Assembly: GCA_963281255.1 (NCBI GenBank)
Contig: OY725493.1
Location: forward strand, 4,557,857 to 4,621,856
Direction: 5' to 3'
Length of the DNA: 64,000 nucleotides
DNA from: Aphrocallistes beatrix
Taxonomy: Eukaryota > Porifera > Hexactinellida > Sceptrulophora > Aphrocallistidae
Part shown: piece by piece, positions 23,299 to 32,700 of the stretch
Layout of the letters: the number at the start of each line of letters is the position of its first letter
Numbering within the stretch: the stretch's first letter is position 1
Program-made: the position numbers and the translations under genes
Notes under the pieces: generated by a model
Seen by the model: only the letters and a program-made list of their open reading frames with translations
What the model was told of the DNA's origin: nothing
The model's database searches: none

Positions 23299-24936
23299 AG
23301 GCAAATTATTGTATCAAAATTTTCACTCTATGATTAGATACCCAGTTTTTAATCTCTCGGCTGTCAATCCATATATGGATCTGAAAAGGTGTGTATTGTA
23401 CTAAATTTAGATTGTTAGATATTTCCTAATATGGAAATCTGGACCAATATATTTTATGGTAATTTATTGATTGCGTATTATATTTCGATTTGAATCTGTA
23501 TCAATTCACAGATCATACATGCCAACCTCTGCACTGCAAGGAAAAAAACGGGCATAAGTAGTATTTTAGTTGGACATAATACATTTGCAAAAGTGGGACA
23601 ATTCTATCTTTGGAACGTTTTCGCGGGACATTACTTTTGACATATTTCCGAAAAAATATTCACACAATTAAAAATGTTCTGGATTTGCATTATCGCCGTG
23701 GACTAACACGTTTAAACATGTCTAAACATGTTTAAATATGTTAAAACACGTTCGCTGGGGTCATTTCTATTTATAGCAAAGACCTCACACTTCTAAGGTT
23801 TCCCCGCCCAAAATGACTTAATCGGAAATGAGTTAGCAAATTATATTGTTAACAAAAGTAAACAAATTATTTATCATATTGATCTGAAAATATGATGTTC
23901 GAAATCGTTGGAAATCAGCTTCTAGCATATTTTCAAATGATGTGAAAATAAGTACCGTATATAAAGTTGTGAAAATATCCGCATAACCTTTTTTATTGTT
24001 ATACACTATAATCAAATTAAGATATCAAACATAAGTTGTGGCTTTGAAGTATTTGACAATCTATTGTAGTGTCGTACAATGATTTCCATTTTTTTTCAGA
24101 GGTGTGAAAATTTCGCTTAGATCTTAGAACATAATCGTAGTCATATTATTTGACACCTACATGCCAATTTTCATATCTCTACGACTTGCCAATTCTTCAA
24201 TCAATTCAGACAAACACACAAACAAACAAACAAATCCTAGCGTTTTAATATATAAGATTATAAGCTTGCCTAGGCCTTTGAGCAACTTTCTGAGAAACAT
24301 ATCTATTCGAACAATTTCTAATCAGCCAACCATACAGTGTGAGTTCTCGCACGTCTTTCTTTCGTACGTTGGAAGCTCAGCTGCTCATCATTGAGCTAAT
24401 AATAAGAATCTTGAAAATATTAGTCTTAAAATAGCAATGTCGGTCTTCATATGACTTTATCTGTGTTATGAAGTATTATCTCATGATTTTGTACAGAATA
24501 ATTATATATATATATTACTAAGATACACTTACCTATGAAATCTGAATTATTATTTCATATTTTTTTATTGGATAGAGCCAGGTTTGCTCACAATTTCTGT
24601 TTCATCTTCGATTCACCATTGCTTTTCGAAATAGTGCTGCATGTTGTTACGATTGAAATACGGATGCTTACATTTGTAATTTAGTTTATTTTCCAAATAT
24701 GGTAAAGACCAATTATATATTAAAAATAGATTTGATACAAAGCTTTATGTCAATGTTCTCTCCATATATAGTAATTACAGCTAAAAAGCCAATAGAATAA
24801 TAACTTTATTCATTGTGAATCTATGCAAGACCATTGCAGATTTCCTTATATGTCCATGTTTAGGAGTGTAGCATATACTGCTTTATAAAACGCTATTAAT
24901 CGACAGCCAACTTAATTAATTAACGCTAGTTTACCA
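23299..24936. other. Spacer between the two cofilin genes
   Basis: About 1.64 kb of AT-rich DNA separates the inverted arms and serves as the shared upstream region of both genes. From about 23515 to 24265 it contains repeat material: a stretch with ACGGGCATAA and GGGACAATTC resembling the foldback element of the GH31 intron, a copy of the dispersed repeat with core TCAGCTTCTAGCATATTTTC (about 23904-23934), and a tail TTCAATCAATTCAGACAAAC resembling the ends of the repeats at 59 kb. No gene is seen. Confidence 0.5.
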
Positions 24937-24990
24937 TATAAGGAGATAATATTGAAGTAGCTAAAAATAACTAAAATACAAGAAAGAAGA

Positions 24991-24998
24991 TATAAATA
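24991..24998 (+). promoter_or_regulatory. TATA box of cofilin copy B
   Basis: TATAAATA lies 97-104 bp before the ATG at 25095, mirroring the box of copy A. Confidence 0.55.
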
Positions 24999-25094
24999 CG
25001 GTACAGAATTGTGAGATTATAGAACATAAGTACGTATTAACATTCTTAATATCATCAACAAACAACTCTAAACAAAGGATTAGAACACTCGATC

Positions 25095-25679
25095 ATGGCA
25101 AAACTATCAGGAGTAGAAGTGGAACAGGAGTGCTTCCAAGCAATGGAACGTATTTGTAAGCGAACAGCAAGAGCTGCCGTCTTCAACTTGAAACAGGATT
25201 TCGAGGTGATCGGTGTGGAGACACTGATTGAAGATGCAGATCTAAACGTTCAGTTGAAGGACTCCCACCCAACAGCTGAGGAGCGGACAAGAAAGGTTCT
25301 CAAGAAGCTGTCAGACACTCTGAAGGAAGCCGCGGAGGAGAGGGGAAAGAACGAACCGCGTTACATCTTCACCAACTTTGTCTGCGAGAAGAAGGGGAGG
25401 ACGATAGACAAGATGGTATTCATTCATTTGTAAGTTTAGATCTAGTTAGCTAGCAGGATTGAATTCTACATCTAACCAGTAATGTTATTTTGATTTCTCT
25501 CTCTCTTTAGCAACCCGTGTGCGTGCGGAGTGAAAGAAAAGATGATCTACGCCAGCTCTAAAGGTGCACTGAAACAGACACCTACCATCTCATTCGTAGA
25601 CCTCCATCTCTCCGACTACGATGAGTTTGATTTTGAGGATTTGAAACCACAAGTCATATTCAAGTCTACTTCTGCCTAA
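25095..25679 (+). CDS. ADF/cofilin family protein, copy B, two exons
   Basis: Exons 25095-25429 and 25511-25679 (phase 2, GT/AG) give 167 residues. The features are those of copy A: an N-terminal SGVEVEQEC region, the RAAVFNL strand, the FVCEKKGRTIDKMVFIHF core and the KMIYASSKGALKQ actin-binding helix, ending in an acidic stretch (SDYDEFDFEDL). The two genes are head to head and nearly identical, including the intron, which points to a very recent duplication or continuing gene conversion. An ATTAAA about 70 bp after the stop, outside the duplicated arm, could serve as its poly(A) signal, so the two copies have different 3' ends. Confidence 0.86.
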
Positions 25680-25948
25680 ACAAGTCTCTGTGTTTTCCCA
25701 TATATGTACTTCCATCATGTTTCCAATTTTAGATTTGATTCTGTATATTAAACTTTGCATGTCTACTAAGCTATTTCAGTTACGTAGTAATGCCGACGGA
25801 GCATAGCCAGGGAAAAACCATATAGAAAATGCAATGGACTTAATACATTTCTTAACATCATCTATCTATACCTTAGTTTAACTGACTTTTTATTGTTACT
25901 ACGGATTATAAATTATGTGACAAAACATTTGTAAATTATACTAAGGAT

Positions 25949-26405
25949 CATAGGCGCCAAGTTTTGGAAAATAAAAACCTGGGGGGCCAAGAGCGAGCGA
26001 ATCGAGCGACGATAAGGGGGGTCTGGGGGCTTGCCCCCCATAAATTTTTAAATCTTAGACGCTCAAATATCGATCTACAGCTATTGTTATCACCTAGGGA
26101 AAAGAAAATCTCGGACTATAGCGGAATAAAAATGTAATTGGGGTATATATCTAGACTCAATTAACATAATTTTGGGTTTGGTTGTAACCTACTATAAGCA
26201 GAGCATTAAAGGCGCGAGCTCCTATTTTGAGGAGCGGAAGCTGGAGCACACTCCTTTAATAAAGCTTGTTCCTACAATTTCCCTGATATCTAACAATTTT
26301 TCTCAACGTTTCCTACTGAAATTCAACAAGGGTGAGTTTAAATTAGAAAATGACAAATCCACGCCCCCCCCCCCCCCCCCCAGGTACCCACACTTGGCGC
26401 CTATG
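25949..26405. mobile_element. Non-autonomous hAT-type element (MITE), 457 bp, with 8-bp target duplication
   Basis: The element starts CATAGGCGCCAAGT and ends ACTTGGCGCCTATG, a perfect 14-bp inverted repeat. It is bracketed by an exact 8-bp direct repeat CTAAGGAT at 25941-25948 and 26406-26413. An 8-bp duplication is the mark of the hAT superfamily. The interior holds a G/C palindrome (GGGGGCTTGCCCCCC near 26025-26040) and a long C run near the right end, and no transposase. The perfect termini and duplication suggest a recent insertion. It lies between cofilin copy B and the peroxidase gene. Confidence 0.88.
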
Positions 26406-26650
26406 CTAAGGATAAATTCATTTAAGCCTTCTACTAATAGCGCAAATCAGTGTCGATTAACAAATCTTATAAACTTTCTCACACATTTATAGCAGCACAA
26501 TATACTTTATATAAGCAAAATACAATCCAAATATAGATATCTATTGCACAAATATTTACAAAGTAAGGCACAAGTAGCCTTTTCTAACCAACTAATGACC
26601 ACACAAATCTAAAAACTTAAAACTTTATATTTTCAGCAATTTAACGAACC

Positions 26651-29524
26651 TTAACAATTGAACTTGAACGCTACTCCAATGGTTGGACGTACAGATACAC
26701 GGAAATTGTTGGAAGTAGCCTTTTCTCCCATCTTGCACTCATCCAATGATGCGTACACCCCATCAGCTTCTGTTGCTGAGCTCGGAATGGTAGTTGATAC
26801 GGAATTTCTGTTCTGTTGAGATTTTCTTCCTCTGAGACTTGTAGAGATGAAGGAGAGAGAGCAGACAGAACTGCTCAGTATTTCTGGGGTGACAAATACC
26901 TGAGATTTACTACTGCGTGTGCTCGGGAATATTTCTAGGCATGCTGTAGCCGGACCACTGCTCCGTCTACTCTCAAACATTGTACGCTGACTGTCTTTCT
27001 TCTCCCTGCCCGACTGTATGCTCACTGAGGATATGGTGCGGATCACCGGGCTAGAGTAGGTGAGAGGGACTAATTCAACTTTAATCCAATTCGTCCGTGG
27101 TTGGTTATTGGCAGGGAAACCCCCTTCATTAGTCTCCTCTCCAGTGGACCCTATCAGCTCTTTCAGATCGTTAACTGCGGTGAGATCTGCCTGTTGTTGA
27201 ACAAGATAGGCCAAGAATTGGTTGTTTAAGCGCACGGTGTCTTTTTGGCCAGGAAAACTTGGCAAGCTGAAATCGTCGTTCTCGATCATCTCTCCAATTC
27301 GATCATTTTTGAAAACTTCAAGATCGAGTTCAGCGATATTCCTGCACGAAACTCGTGATCCCGTTCTAAAGGCATTGCGTTGGACTGAGTTTATTTGTGT
27401 GTTGTCGCAAATAATCCTTGAAAGCGAGACTTTCTCAATTTCGCTTACTTGTTCTGTTGTGAAAACACCTTCATTGAGGTAAAAAAATCTGTCACCATCT
27501 CGGATATTTCGAAAAGTGAGAGCGACTACACATGAGAAAGTCGCACCGAGAAGACTCCCTGGCAGTCTTCTTTCAGAGAGTCCGCCAGCGAATAAATCTA
27601 CCGTACTCAGATCTTTGCCGTAGAGAGATTGAAGACGCCTCAAAGTCCTTGGATCCCTAAAGTCTGATTCTATATCGAATACCTCATGGCAGAATTTCTG
27701 CACTTGATGGTGCGTTGGTAGTCCATTGTCTCGGCCTCTCTGTATATTTCTTGCAGCTAAATCTAGTGGTGGAGTTATGAGCGGATCTTCGAAGACGAGG
27801 TTTTTAAAGAGTCTGTTAGTGAGGACCATGTTAATAAATTCATCTAACCTTCTTGATTGGGCGTTGAGCAACCCCCTGATGATTGGGTCTGTTCCTCCTG
27901 TCTTTGGATCGAAAAACAATCGACTGTTGAAGAATGCATTCAATAATGGAAGTTCTCTTAGTCGTCTCCAATTAGCGTCAAACCTCGGGAATCCGCTACG
28001 AATTTGACTATGTCCATATCTGTATGCTGCATGTGCAAACTCATTGGGAATCCTCGGATCAACACTTGCATTGTATCCTTTGTACAGGCCGATTAGCTTT
28101 AATACGTTTCGACTCCCTAGGATAACCGGCAAGTACTCTTTGTATACGATCACTTGAATTTCTGCGGTAATGATTCTCCTCGCCACCTGGAATATGGCTT
28201 CATCGGACCAGGATGGGTTTAGCCTAGCAAGATTCTTAGCGACTCGGTTATGCTCTCTGAGGAAAATTGTGTGCATTATGGACAGTGAGAACTGTTCGCT
28301 CACTCTCCTATCACCAGCCATAAAGCAGTTCAGGTTATTGACACATGGGGGCATTGTGGGGGTAGTACTAATGGGGAGGGTTCCACGCGGTATGGCTATG
28401 TTTGAAAGCGAGGAAGGGAGCGTTTGATCCGCAGCTTCTAGTAGAAGTCCCCCCTTGAACAGTCTCAACGCTCTCTCCTCTTCCTCAAGCGAACCATATA
28501 CCATTGATGCATCGATGTAAGATGTTATTTGGTTAATTATTTCGCGATTCCTTGGTCCAGCCGAGATGAGAGGAAGGAAACAGGAAGCAGCTGCGCGTTC
28601 AAATGGTAGCGTGTCACGTTTAAAGAATTTTTGCAGTGTCGCAAAGAGTGGATCATCCCGATCGACTGGAATGTTAATGCAGAATTCCGTTTCTCTGTGC
28701 TTATTACTCTCAATACATTCTAGATCAATCATTTCGTTACCCTCTCCTCCTTCGATGAGGTAATTCACGTCATGGTCTAAGAACTGCCCCCATTGCATGA
28801 CCATGTGAGTTATGAACGGCTCATTGATATTCGCTTCTGTGCTGGCCTGGTTCCCATTTTGGTGAATTAAGAGGCTAACCTGCCTCGCAGATGGTATCGG
28901 TGGTTTGAAAGGATCATCTACTTTGAAGCCACGAGGCAGTTCGATCCCATCTTCATATAGCGCAGGGAGTAGCCGGTTGAACACACCAAATGCTGAACCG
29001 TGTGACTGGAAGATTAAGTTATTACAGGTGGCATCGATAGTACGGACGAATAAGGATTTTCGATCACAATTTGGCCGTGGTAGCAGTTCTTCGCAATGGA
29101 CAGCTTGAAAGATCTCTGCCAGAGAGGAAGGCGATAAATTGGCGCTAATGTCTCGCCTTGTCCTATTATGTCCTTTCGCTTCAAGAAACTTTTCCTCCAC
29201 CTCTTTTAAAATCCGTTCTTGTATGATGCGTGCCATCGCTATCTTGGTCGCTCTGGGATGTCCGGGTCTGAACTTCATGTGCAAAATATCTTGCATCAGG
29301 TCTCCAGTGAAGTTAGCTGGTTTCTTTTGCTTCAGTTCATAGTTTTTCAAATCCATCCAATGATTTTTAATTGCATTTCTTACTATTTCTTTCTCAATGC
29401 TATCTGCAGATAACTGGCTCGCAATTATAGCCAAAAACGTAGAAACTAAGAATATTGCTACTACTCCAACTCTCATGATCGGGGCTGATAGAAGTTTGAA
29501 AGTACCGACTCCAACTTTCATCAC
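26651..29524 (-). CDS. Animal haem peroxidase (peroxinectin/peroxidasin-like catalytic domain), single exon
   Basis: The 957-residue product has a hydrophobic N-terminus; MRVGVVAIFLVSTFLAIIAS starting at Met17 looks like a signal peptide, so that Met may be the real start. A furin-type RTRR site near residue 124 would release a propeptide, as in myeloperoxidase. The catalytic domain follows: the haem-linked Asp and distal His in QWGQFLDHD (250-251), the Arg/Glu motif FLREHNRVAKNLARLNP, the QVIVYKEYLP segment, and the proximal His in YRYGHSQIRSGF. These proteins oxidise halides or phenols with H2O2 outside the cell, in host defence or matrix cross-linking. After about residue 760 comes a Ser-rich tail of roughly 200 residues without a recognised domain. 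No Ig, LRR or NADPH-oxidase domains are present, so it is neither peroxidasin nor dual oxidase. Confidence 0.9.
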   Translation of the reverse strand: MMKVGVGTFKLLSAPIMRVGVVAIFLVSTFLAIIASQLSADSIEKEIVRNAIKNHWMDLKNYELKQKKPANFTGDLMQDILHMKFRPGHPRATKIAMARIIQERILKEVEEKFLEAKGHNRTRRDISANLSPSSLAEIFQAVHCEELLPRPNCDRKSLFVRTIDATCNNLIFQSHGSAFGVFNRLLPALYEDGIELPRGFKVDDPFKPPIPSARQVSLLIHQNGNQASTEANINEPFITHMVMQWGQFLDHDVNYLIEGGEGNEMIDLECIESNKHRETEFCINIPVDRDDPLFATLQKFFKRDTLPFERAAASCFLPLISAGPRNREIINQITSYIDASMVYGSLEEEERALRLFKGGLLLEAADQTLPSSLSNIAIPRGTLPISTTPTMPPCVNNLNCFMAGDRRVSEQFSLSIMHTIFLREHNRVAKNLARLNPSWSDEAIFQVARRIITAEIQVIVYKEYLPVILGSRNVLKLIGLYKGYNASVDPRIPNEFAHAAYRYGHSQIRSGFPRFDANWRRLRELPLLNAFFNSRLFFDPKTGGTDPIIRGLLNAQSRRLDEFINMVLTNRLFKNLVFEDPLITPPLDLAARNIQRGRDNGLPTHHQVQKFCHEVFDIESDFRDPRTLRRLQSLYGKDLSTVDLFAGGLSERRLPGSLLGATFSCVVALTFRNIRDGDRFFYLNEGVFTTEQVSEIEKVSLSRIICDNTQINSVQRNAFRTGSRVSCRNIAELDLEVFKNDRIGEMIENDDFSLPSFPGQKDTVRLNNQFLAYLVQQQADLTAVNDLKELIGSTGEETNEGGFPANNQPRTNWIKVELVPLTYSSPVIRTISSVSIQSGREKKDSQRTMFESRRSSGPATACLEIFPSTRSSKSQVFVTPEILSSSVCSLSFISTSLRGRKSQQNRNSVSTTIPSSATEADGVYASLDECKMGEKATSNNFRVSVRPTIGVAFKFNC

Positions 29525-30070
29525 TATATATATGTTATGTATAACAGTATCATGCCAACTGGTGAACTTTAAGTCTCAAGTCACATGATATTATATTACT
29601 GAAAGTAGTCTAGTCTCGAGATATCCAGTTTCTTGGAAGATTATATATCTTTTTTAAATCATAAAATTTCCCATTTTACGCTTAATTAAAAATCAAAATT
29701 GATTCTCCGAAATGTTAGTTGGATCAAATGTGATTTGTTTCTGAAGCAAATCTGATTTGTTCCTGAATATTGAATAATAATTTTCATGTCTAGGAATATT
29801 AAATCAAATTTTAACTTATTTGATCATAAACTAAAATTAAATTAATTTACTAGAAACTCCCATGCCGAAAGTATTTTTACACACTAATACTGTCCATACA
29901 GATAATTATGAGCTAAATATTTTAAATCAATGAGTGTGCATGGCATTTGATAGTTATGGACTGTTTTAGGATTAAAATAATTATATTCGTCTTCTGATTA
30001 ATATCTTGAAGATTTCAACTCAACCACTCTCCCTCAAAGTTAAAATATTTCATCCTAGCCCACCTTCCAC

Positions 30071-30141
30071 CAGGGGCGGCGCTAGGCGATAACATTTTAT
30101 AAAGGGGGGTTTGCCCCCTAGCCCCCCGAAGATCCGATATT
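30071..30141. mobile_element. Short hAT-like remnant, 71 bp
   Basis: It starts CAGGGGCGGCGCTAGGCG, a typical hAT terminus, and has a G/C palindromic interior (GGGGGGTTTGCCCCC). The eight bases CCTTCCAC occur directly on both sides (30063-30070 and 30142-30149). The right end has no matching inverted repeat, so this is probably an internally deleted or one-ended insertion. The flanking repeat could be chance. Confidence 0.45.
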
Positions 30142-30273
30142 CCTTCCACAGCATACATAGTGAAGTGAATGACTGGTAGTTAACCTCATTGATCAGTATT
30201 AGAGTCGATGGTCTCTAAAATGAGTAATTTGGATGTGTAGAAAATGAATTTTAAGTCCATTAGAATATATATA

Positions 30274-30439
30274 TAGTCAACTCAGCTTAATCGGGACAAC
30301 CGCTTAATTGGGACAAGTCTCCATGAACGAAATTGTTCCCATACATTGCTAATACTAAATTTCATCGGTTAATTGAGAACTCTGCTTAATTGGGACAAAA
30401 TATCCGGGACAAAGTGTCCCGATTAAGCAGAGTCACCTG
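30274..30439. mobile_element. Pogo/Tigger-like MITE, about 166 bp
   Basis: The left terminus CTCAGCTTAATCGGGACAA is matched by its reverse complement at the right end (GTCCCGATTAAGCAGAGT, then CACCTG). Inside, GCTTAATTGGGACAA occurs twice as a direct subterminal repeat. TA-rich flanks fit a TA target. No coding capacity. Confidence 0.7.
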
Positions 30440-30593
30440 TGTATATACATATGTTACTGATCACCAGCTATTCACTCCCTAATTACACAAGTATGGAGAA
30501 TAGTAAGGTGTACGAATATTCTGGCGGGACACTGTAATATATATTTGTATTGGAACTTTATCCAAATTCTCTGATTAGACACTGGTTTGAATA

Positions 30594-30734
30594 ATGGTAC
30601 AGAAGTTACGTCGTCCGCTAGAGATGCGGGACATACATGAGTTAGAAGAGTTGCGAGACTTCTTGCTTGAGGAATTGCTAATGTTATACCTTGAAGTACA
30701 AGAATTGAAAATGATTGGGGATAGAATTCTCTAA
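30594..30734 (+). CDS. Small ORF (46 residues) resembling the zipper of the Maf-like gene
   Basis: ATG at 30594 to TAA at 30732. The peptide is rich in Leu and Glu and predicted helical. Residues 16-43 (ELEELRDFLLEEL then EVQELKMIGD) align without gaps to residues 61-88 of the Maf-like protein at 19406 (DLERLRDELKREY then EIQELKMYKD), with 14 of 28 identical, and both have an RDI motif just before. The basic and extended regions of Maf are missing. It could be a small inhibitory zipper peptide, one exon of a larger gene, or a decayed gene copy. An in-frame stop lies two codons before the ATG. Confidence 0.35.
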   Translation: MVQKLRRPLEMRDIHELEELRDFLLEELLMLYLEVQELKMIGDRIL

Positions 30735-31775
30735 CTCATGACTAAAACTTCCTGAGAATTCATTGTGAGGATTTTATTGTTGTAGATTGTGGAATTGTCT
30801 GCGTATGCTCAAGTATACTTTTCTGGACATATTTTATGCATGGTAGTGTTGTGTAGAGTCCTTTTTCGCTGCTTTATTTGTACAGTTGCATGCTTTATAG
30901 ATTAAAACAATATTACATTAGGTGTTAGGGCGTCAATAGCTTCTCAATTCCAGCAAGAAGTAAGGACAAAGCAACTATGCTTACAGAAATTCACACTTAT
31001 AATGATTTTGGCATGCAATAGATACTAATATATCAATAATTACTTATTATTAGCTGTGACAGCGACAATGAAGTTAATTGTCTGGCAGATGTAATTGTAT
31101 CCAATGATTCTATATTAATTAATAATGACCAACTCACTGATAGTCTCCTCTCGGTGTTTTATCAAATTTAAAAATGTTCTCCCTATTTTTTTGCACTTTA
31201 GTTATCAGCAATTTCCTTATATCTACAAATATTAAATTCGTTTGTTAAAAAACAACAATTGACCTATCCTATCTCTCTATGTTCCTAAAAGCACCACTGC
31301 ATTTCTCCTCCCAGGAGTTACATATGCATAATGACATCACTATTTCCGGGGGAAATAGACTGAACATCAGTACTTTTCAGAGGGGGGGGGTTACCTCAGG
31401 GTTGGATACAGTCCCGAATCTCAGGGGGTTAATAAGGGGGTCTAAAATTTTGAGGGGGTGGCTAGATGCAACCTTGCTCGTGACATCACTAAGTGGAATT
31501 CTTATTTCGTGTCTGGGCAATTTCTTACTTCAGAAAATACTTATACCAAAACAATCCAGTAGGGCGAGTGTAAATCAAATTCCTGCTTCCCAATCGCCAA
31601 TAAAATACGAAGTATAATTACTGGCTAATACTGTTTGTAGTCAAAATTAAGTTCTGATTCAACTGAAATGAGTAAAGTTATCTTTATACATCCCTGACTC
31701 TCTGAAAACAAGTGTTTGTTATGATATTTATTTAATTACCTTCTTGCACTTGTTAGACTCAACCTCTCCTGTGAA

Positions 31776-32381
31776 ATGATCAAAGCGATAATCGTTTTCA
31801 ACAATTTCGGTAAGCCTCGTTTTATAAAATTCTTTGAATACTTCACGTGTGCTGAGCAGCAGCAAATAATTCGAGAAACCTTCCATTTGGTATCGAGACG
31901 TGACGACTCTCTCTGCAACTTCCTTGACAGCGGACCCCTTGTCACAGACGAAGAGTGGAAAATCGTGTACCGCCACTACGCTACTCTCTATTTCGTGTTC
32001 TGTGTAGACGCGTCTGAGAGTGAGCTGGGCATCTTGGACCTTATCCAGGTGTTCGTGGAGACACTGGACAAGTGCTTTGAGAATGTGTGCGAGCTGGATC
32101 TGATCTTCCATTTGGAGAGAGTGCATCATGTCATAGACGAGATCATCGTCGGAGGATTGGTACTGGAGACCAACCAATCAGAAATCTTAGCTCAGCTTCA
32201 GCTCCAGAACAAAGTCGAGAAGGTTCAGTTCTCTACCAGCTCTCTCGTGAAGACGCAAATCTCTTCTGCTCCGAACAGGGCAGCGGTAGCTGCGAAGAAT
32301 ATCAAGAACACTGACCTTGGCAGCATCTCCAAAAAGATTAGTATGCCGTCCAATTTTAACTTCCGAGGTGTCAAGTTCTAG
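31776..32381 (+). CDS. AP3S1: AP-3 complex subunit sigma
   Basis: A single exon of 201 residues matches AP-3 sigma (193 in human AP3S1/2) along its length: MIKAIIVFNNFGKPRFIKFF at the start, then YRHYATLYFVFCVDASESEL and LDLIQVFVETLDKCFENVCELDLIF, the hallmark of clathrin-adaptor small chains. The AP-3-specific C-terminal tail of about 45 residues is present. AP-3 sorts cargo from endosomes to lysosomes and related organelles; sigma stabilises the core and, with the delta subunit, reads acidic dileucine signals. The N-terminal ATG is the natural start because it begins the longin-like fold. It is the first of a row of plus-strand, intronless genes. Confidence 0.95.
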   Translation: MIKAIIVFNNFGKPRFIKFFEYFTCAEQQQIIRETFHLVSRRDDSLCNFLDSGPLVTDEEWKIVYRHYATLYFVFCVDASESELGILDLIQVFVETLDKCFENVCELDLIFHLERVHHVIDEIIVGGLVLETNQSEILAQLQLQNKVEKVQFSTSSLVKTQISSAPNRAAVAAKNIKNTDLGSISKKISMPSNFNFRGVKF

Positions 32382-32571
32382 CTGTGATGTCTTTTCAAGC
32401 TTTTGAGACACTATTTTACATCCATACTGTATATAGGCAACGTATTTATAGTCCAGTCTTTCTTGCTTTGATTGCTCCTTGCTTTTATCATAATTTTATC
32501 AATATCTATGTTTTATATGATCCAATGTTTTATAACAAATTTCACAGCTCTCACAGGAATGAATTTTTGAC

Positions 32572-32577
32572 AATAAA
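32572..32577 (+). terminator. Poly(A) signal of AP-3 sigma gene
   Basis: AATAAA about 190 bp after the AP-3 sigma stop and about 125 bp before the MEK5 start. It indicates that the two genes form separate transcripts rather than one message. Confidence 0.55.
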
Positions 32578-32700
32578 ATGTTTGTAGAAGTTAATTGTTA
32601 CTGATTTTAATAATACTTATTTATACATACGCTTAAACCACAAATAAACTGAATATCGTATGTTTCTGCTGAAATGACGAGTCCAACATAGTTGTAGTAG

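Larger units (their letters stand above)
24937..25683. repeat. Right arm of the 747-bp inverted duplication (cofilin gene copy B)
   Basis: Reverse complement of 22552-23298; see that entry. Identity begins at the TATAAGGAGATAAT phrase upstream of the promoter and ends just after the stop codon, at TAAACAA. Confidence 0.92.
29525..31775. other. Intergenic region with small transposon remnants
   Basis: The promoter of the peroxidase gene should lie at its left end. It contains a short hAT-like remnant (30071-30141), a pogo-like MITE (30274-30439), a small ORF (30594-30734) and, near 31380-31470, G-run-rich sequence that resembles decayed MITE interior. The rest is AT-rich with no recognisable gene. 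Confidence 0.45.

Noticed and set aside
26172-26492. 106-residue plus-strand frame with a run of prolines
   Set aside because: It straddles the right end of the hAT MITE, and the prolines come from the poly-C run. It is not a gene.
31279-31617. 112-residue plus-strand frame
   Set aside because: Runs through G-rich decayed repeat sequence, shows no domain and has no similarity that I recognise.
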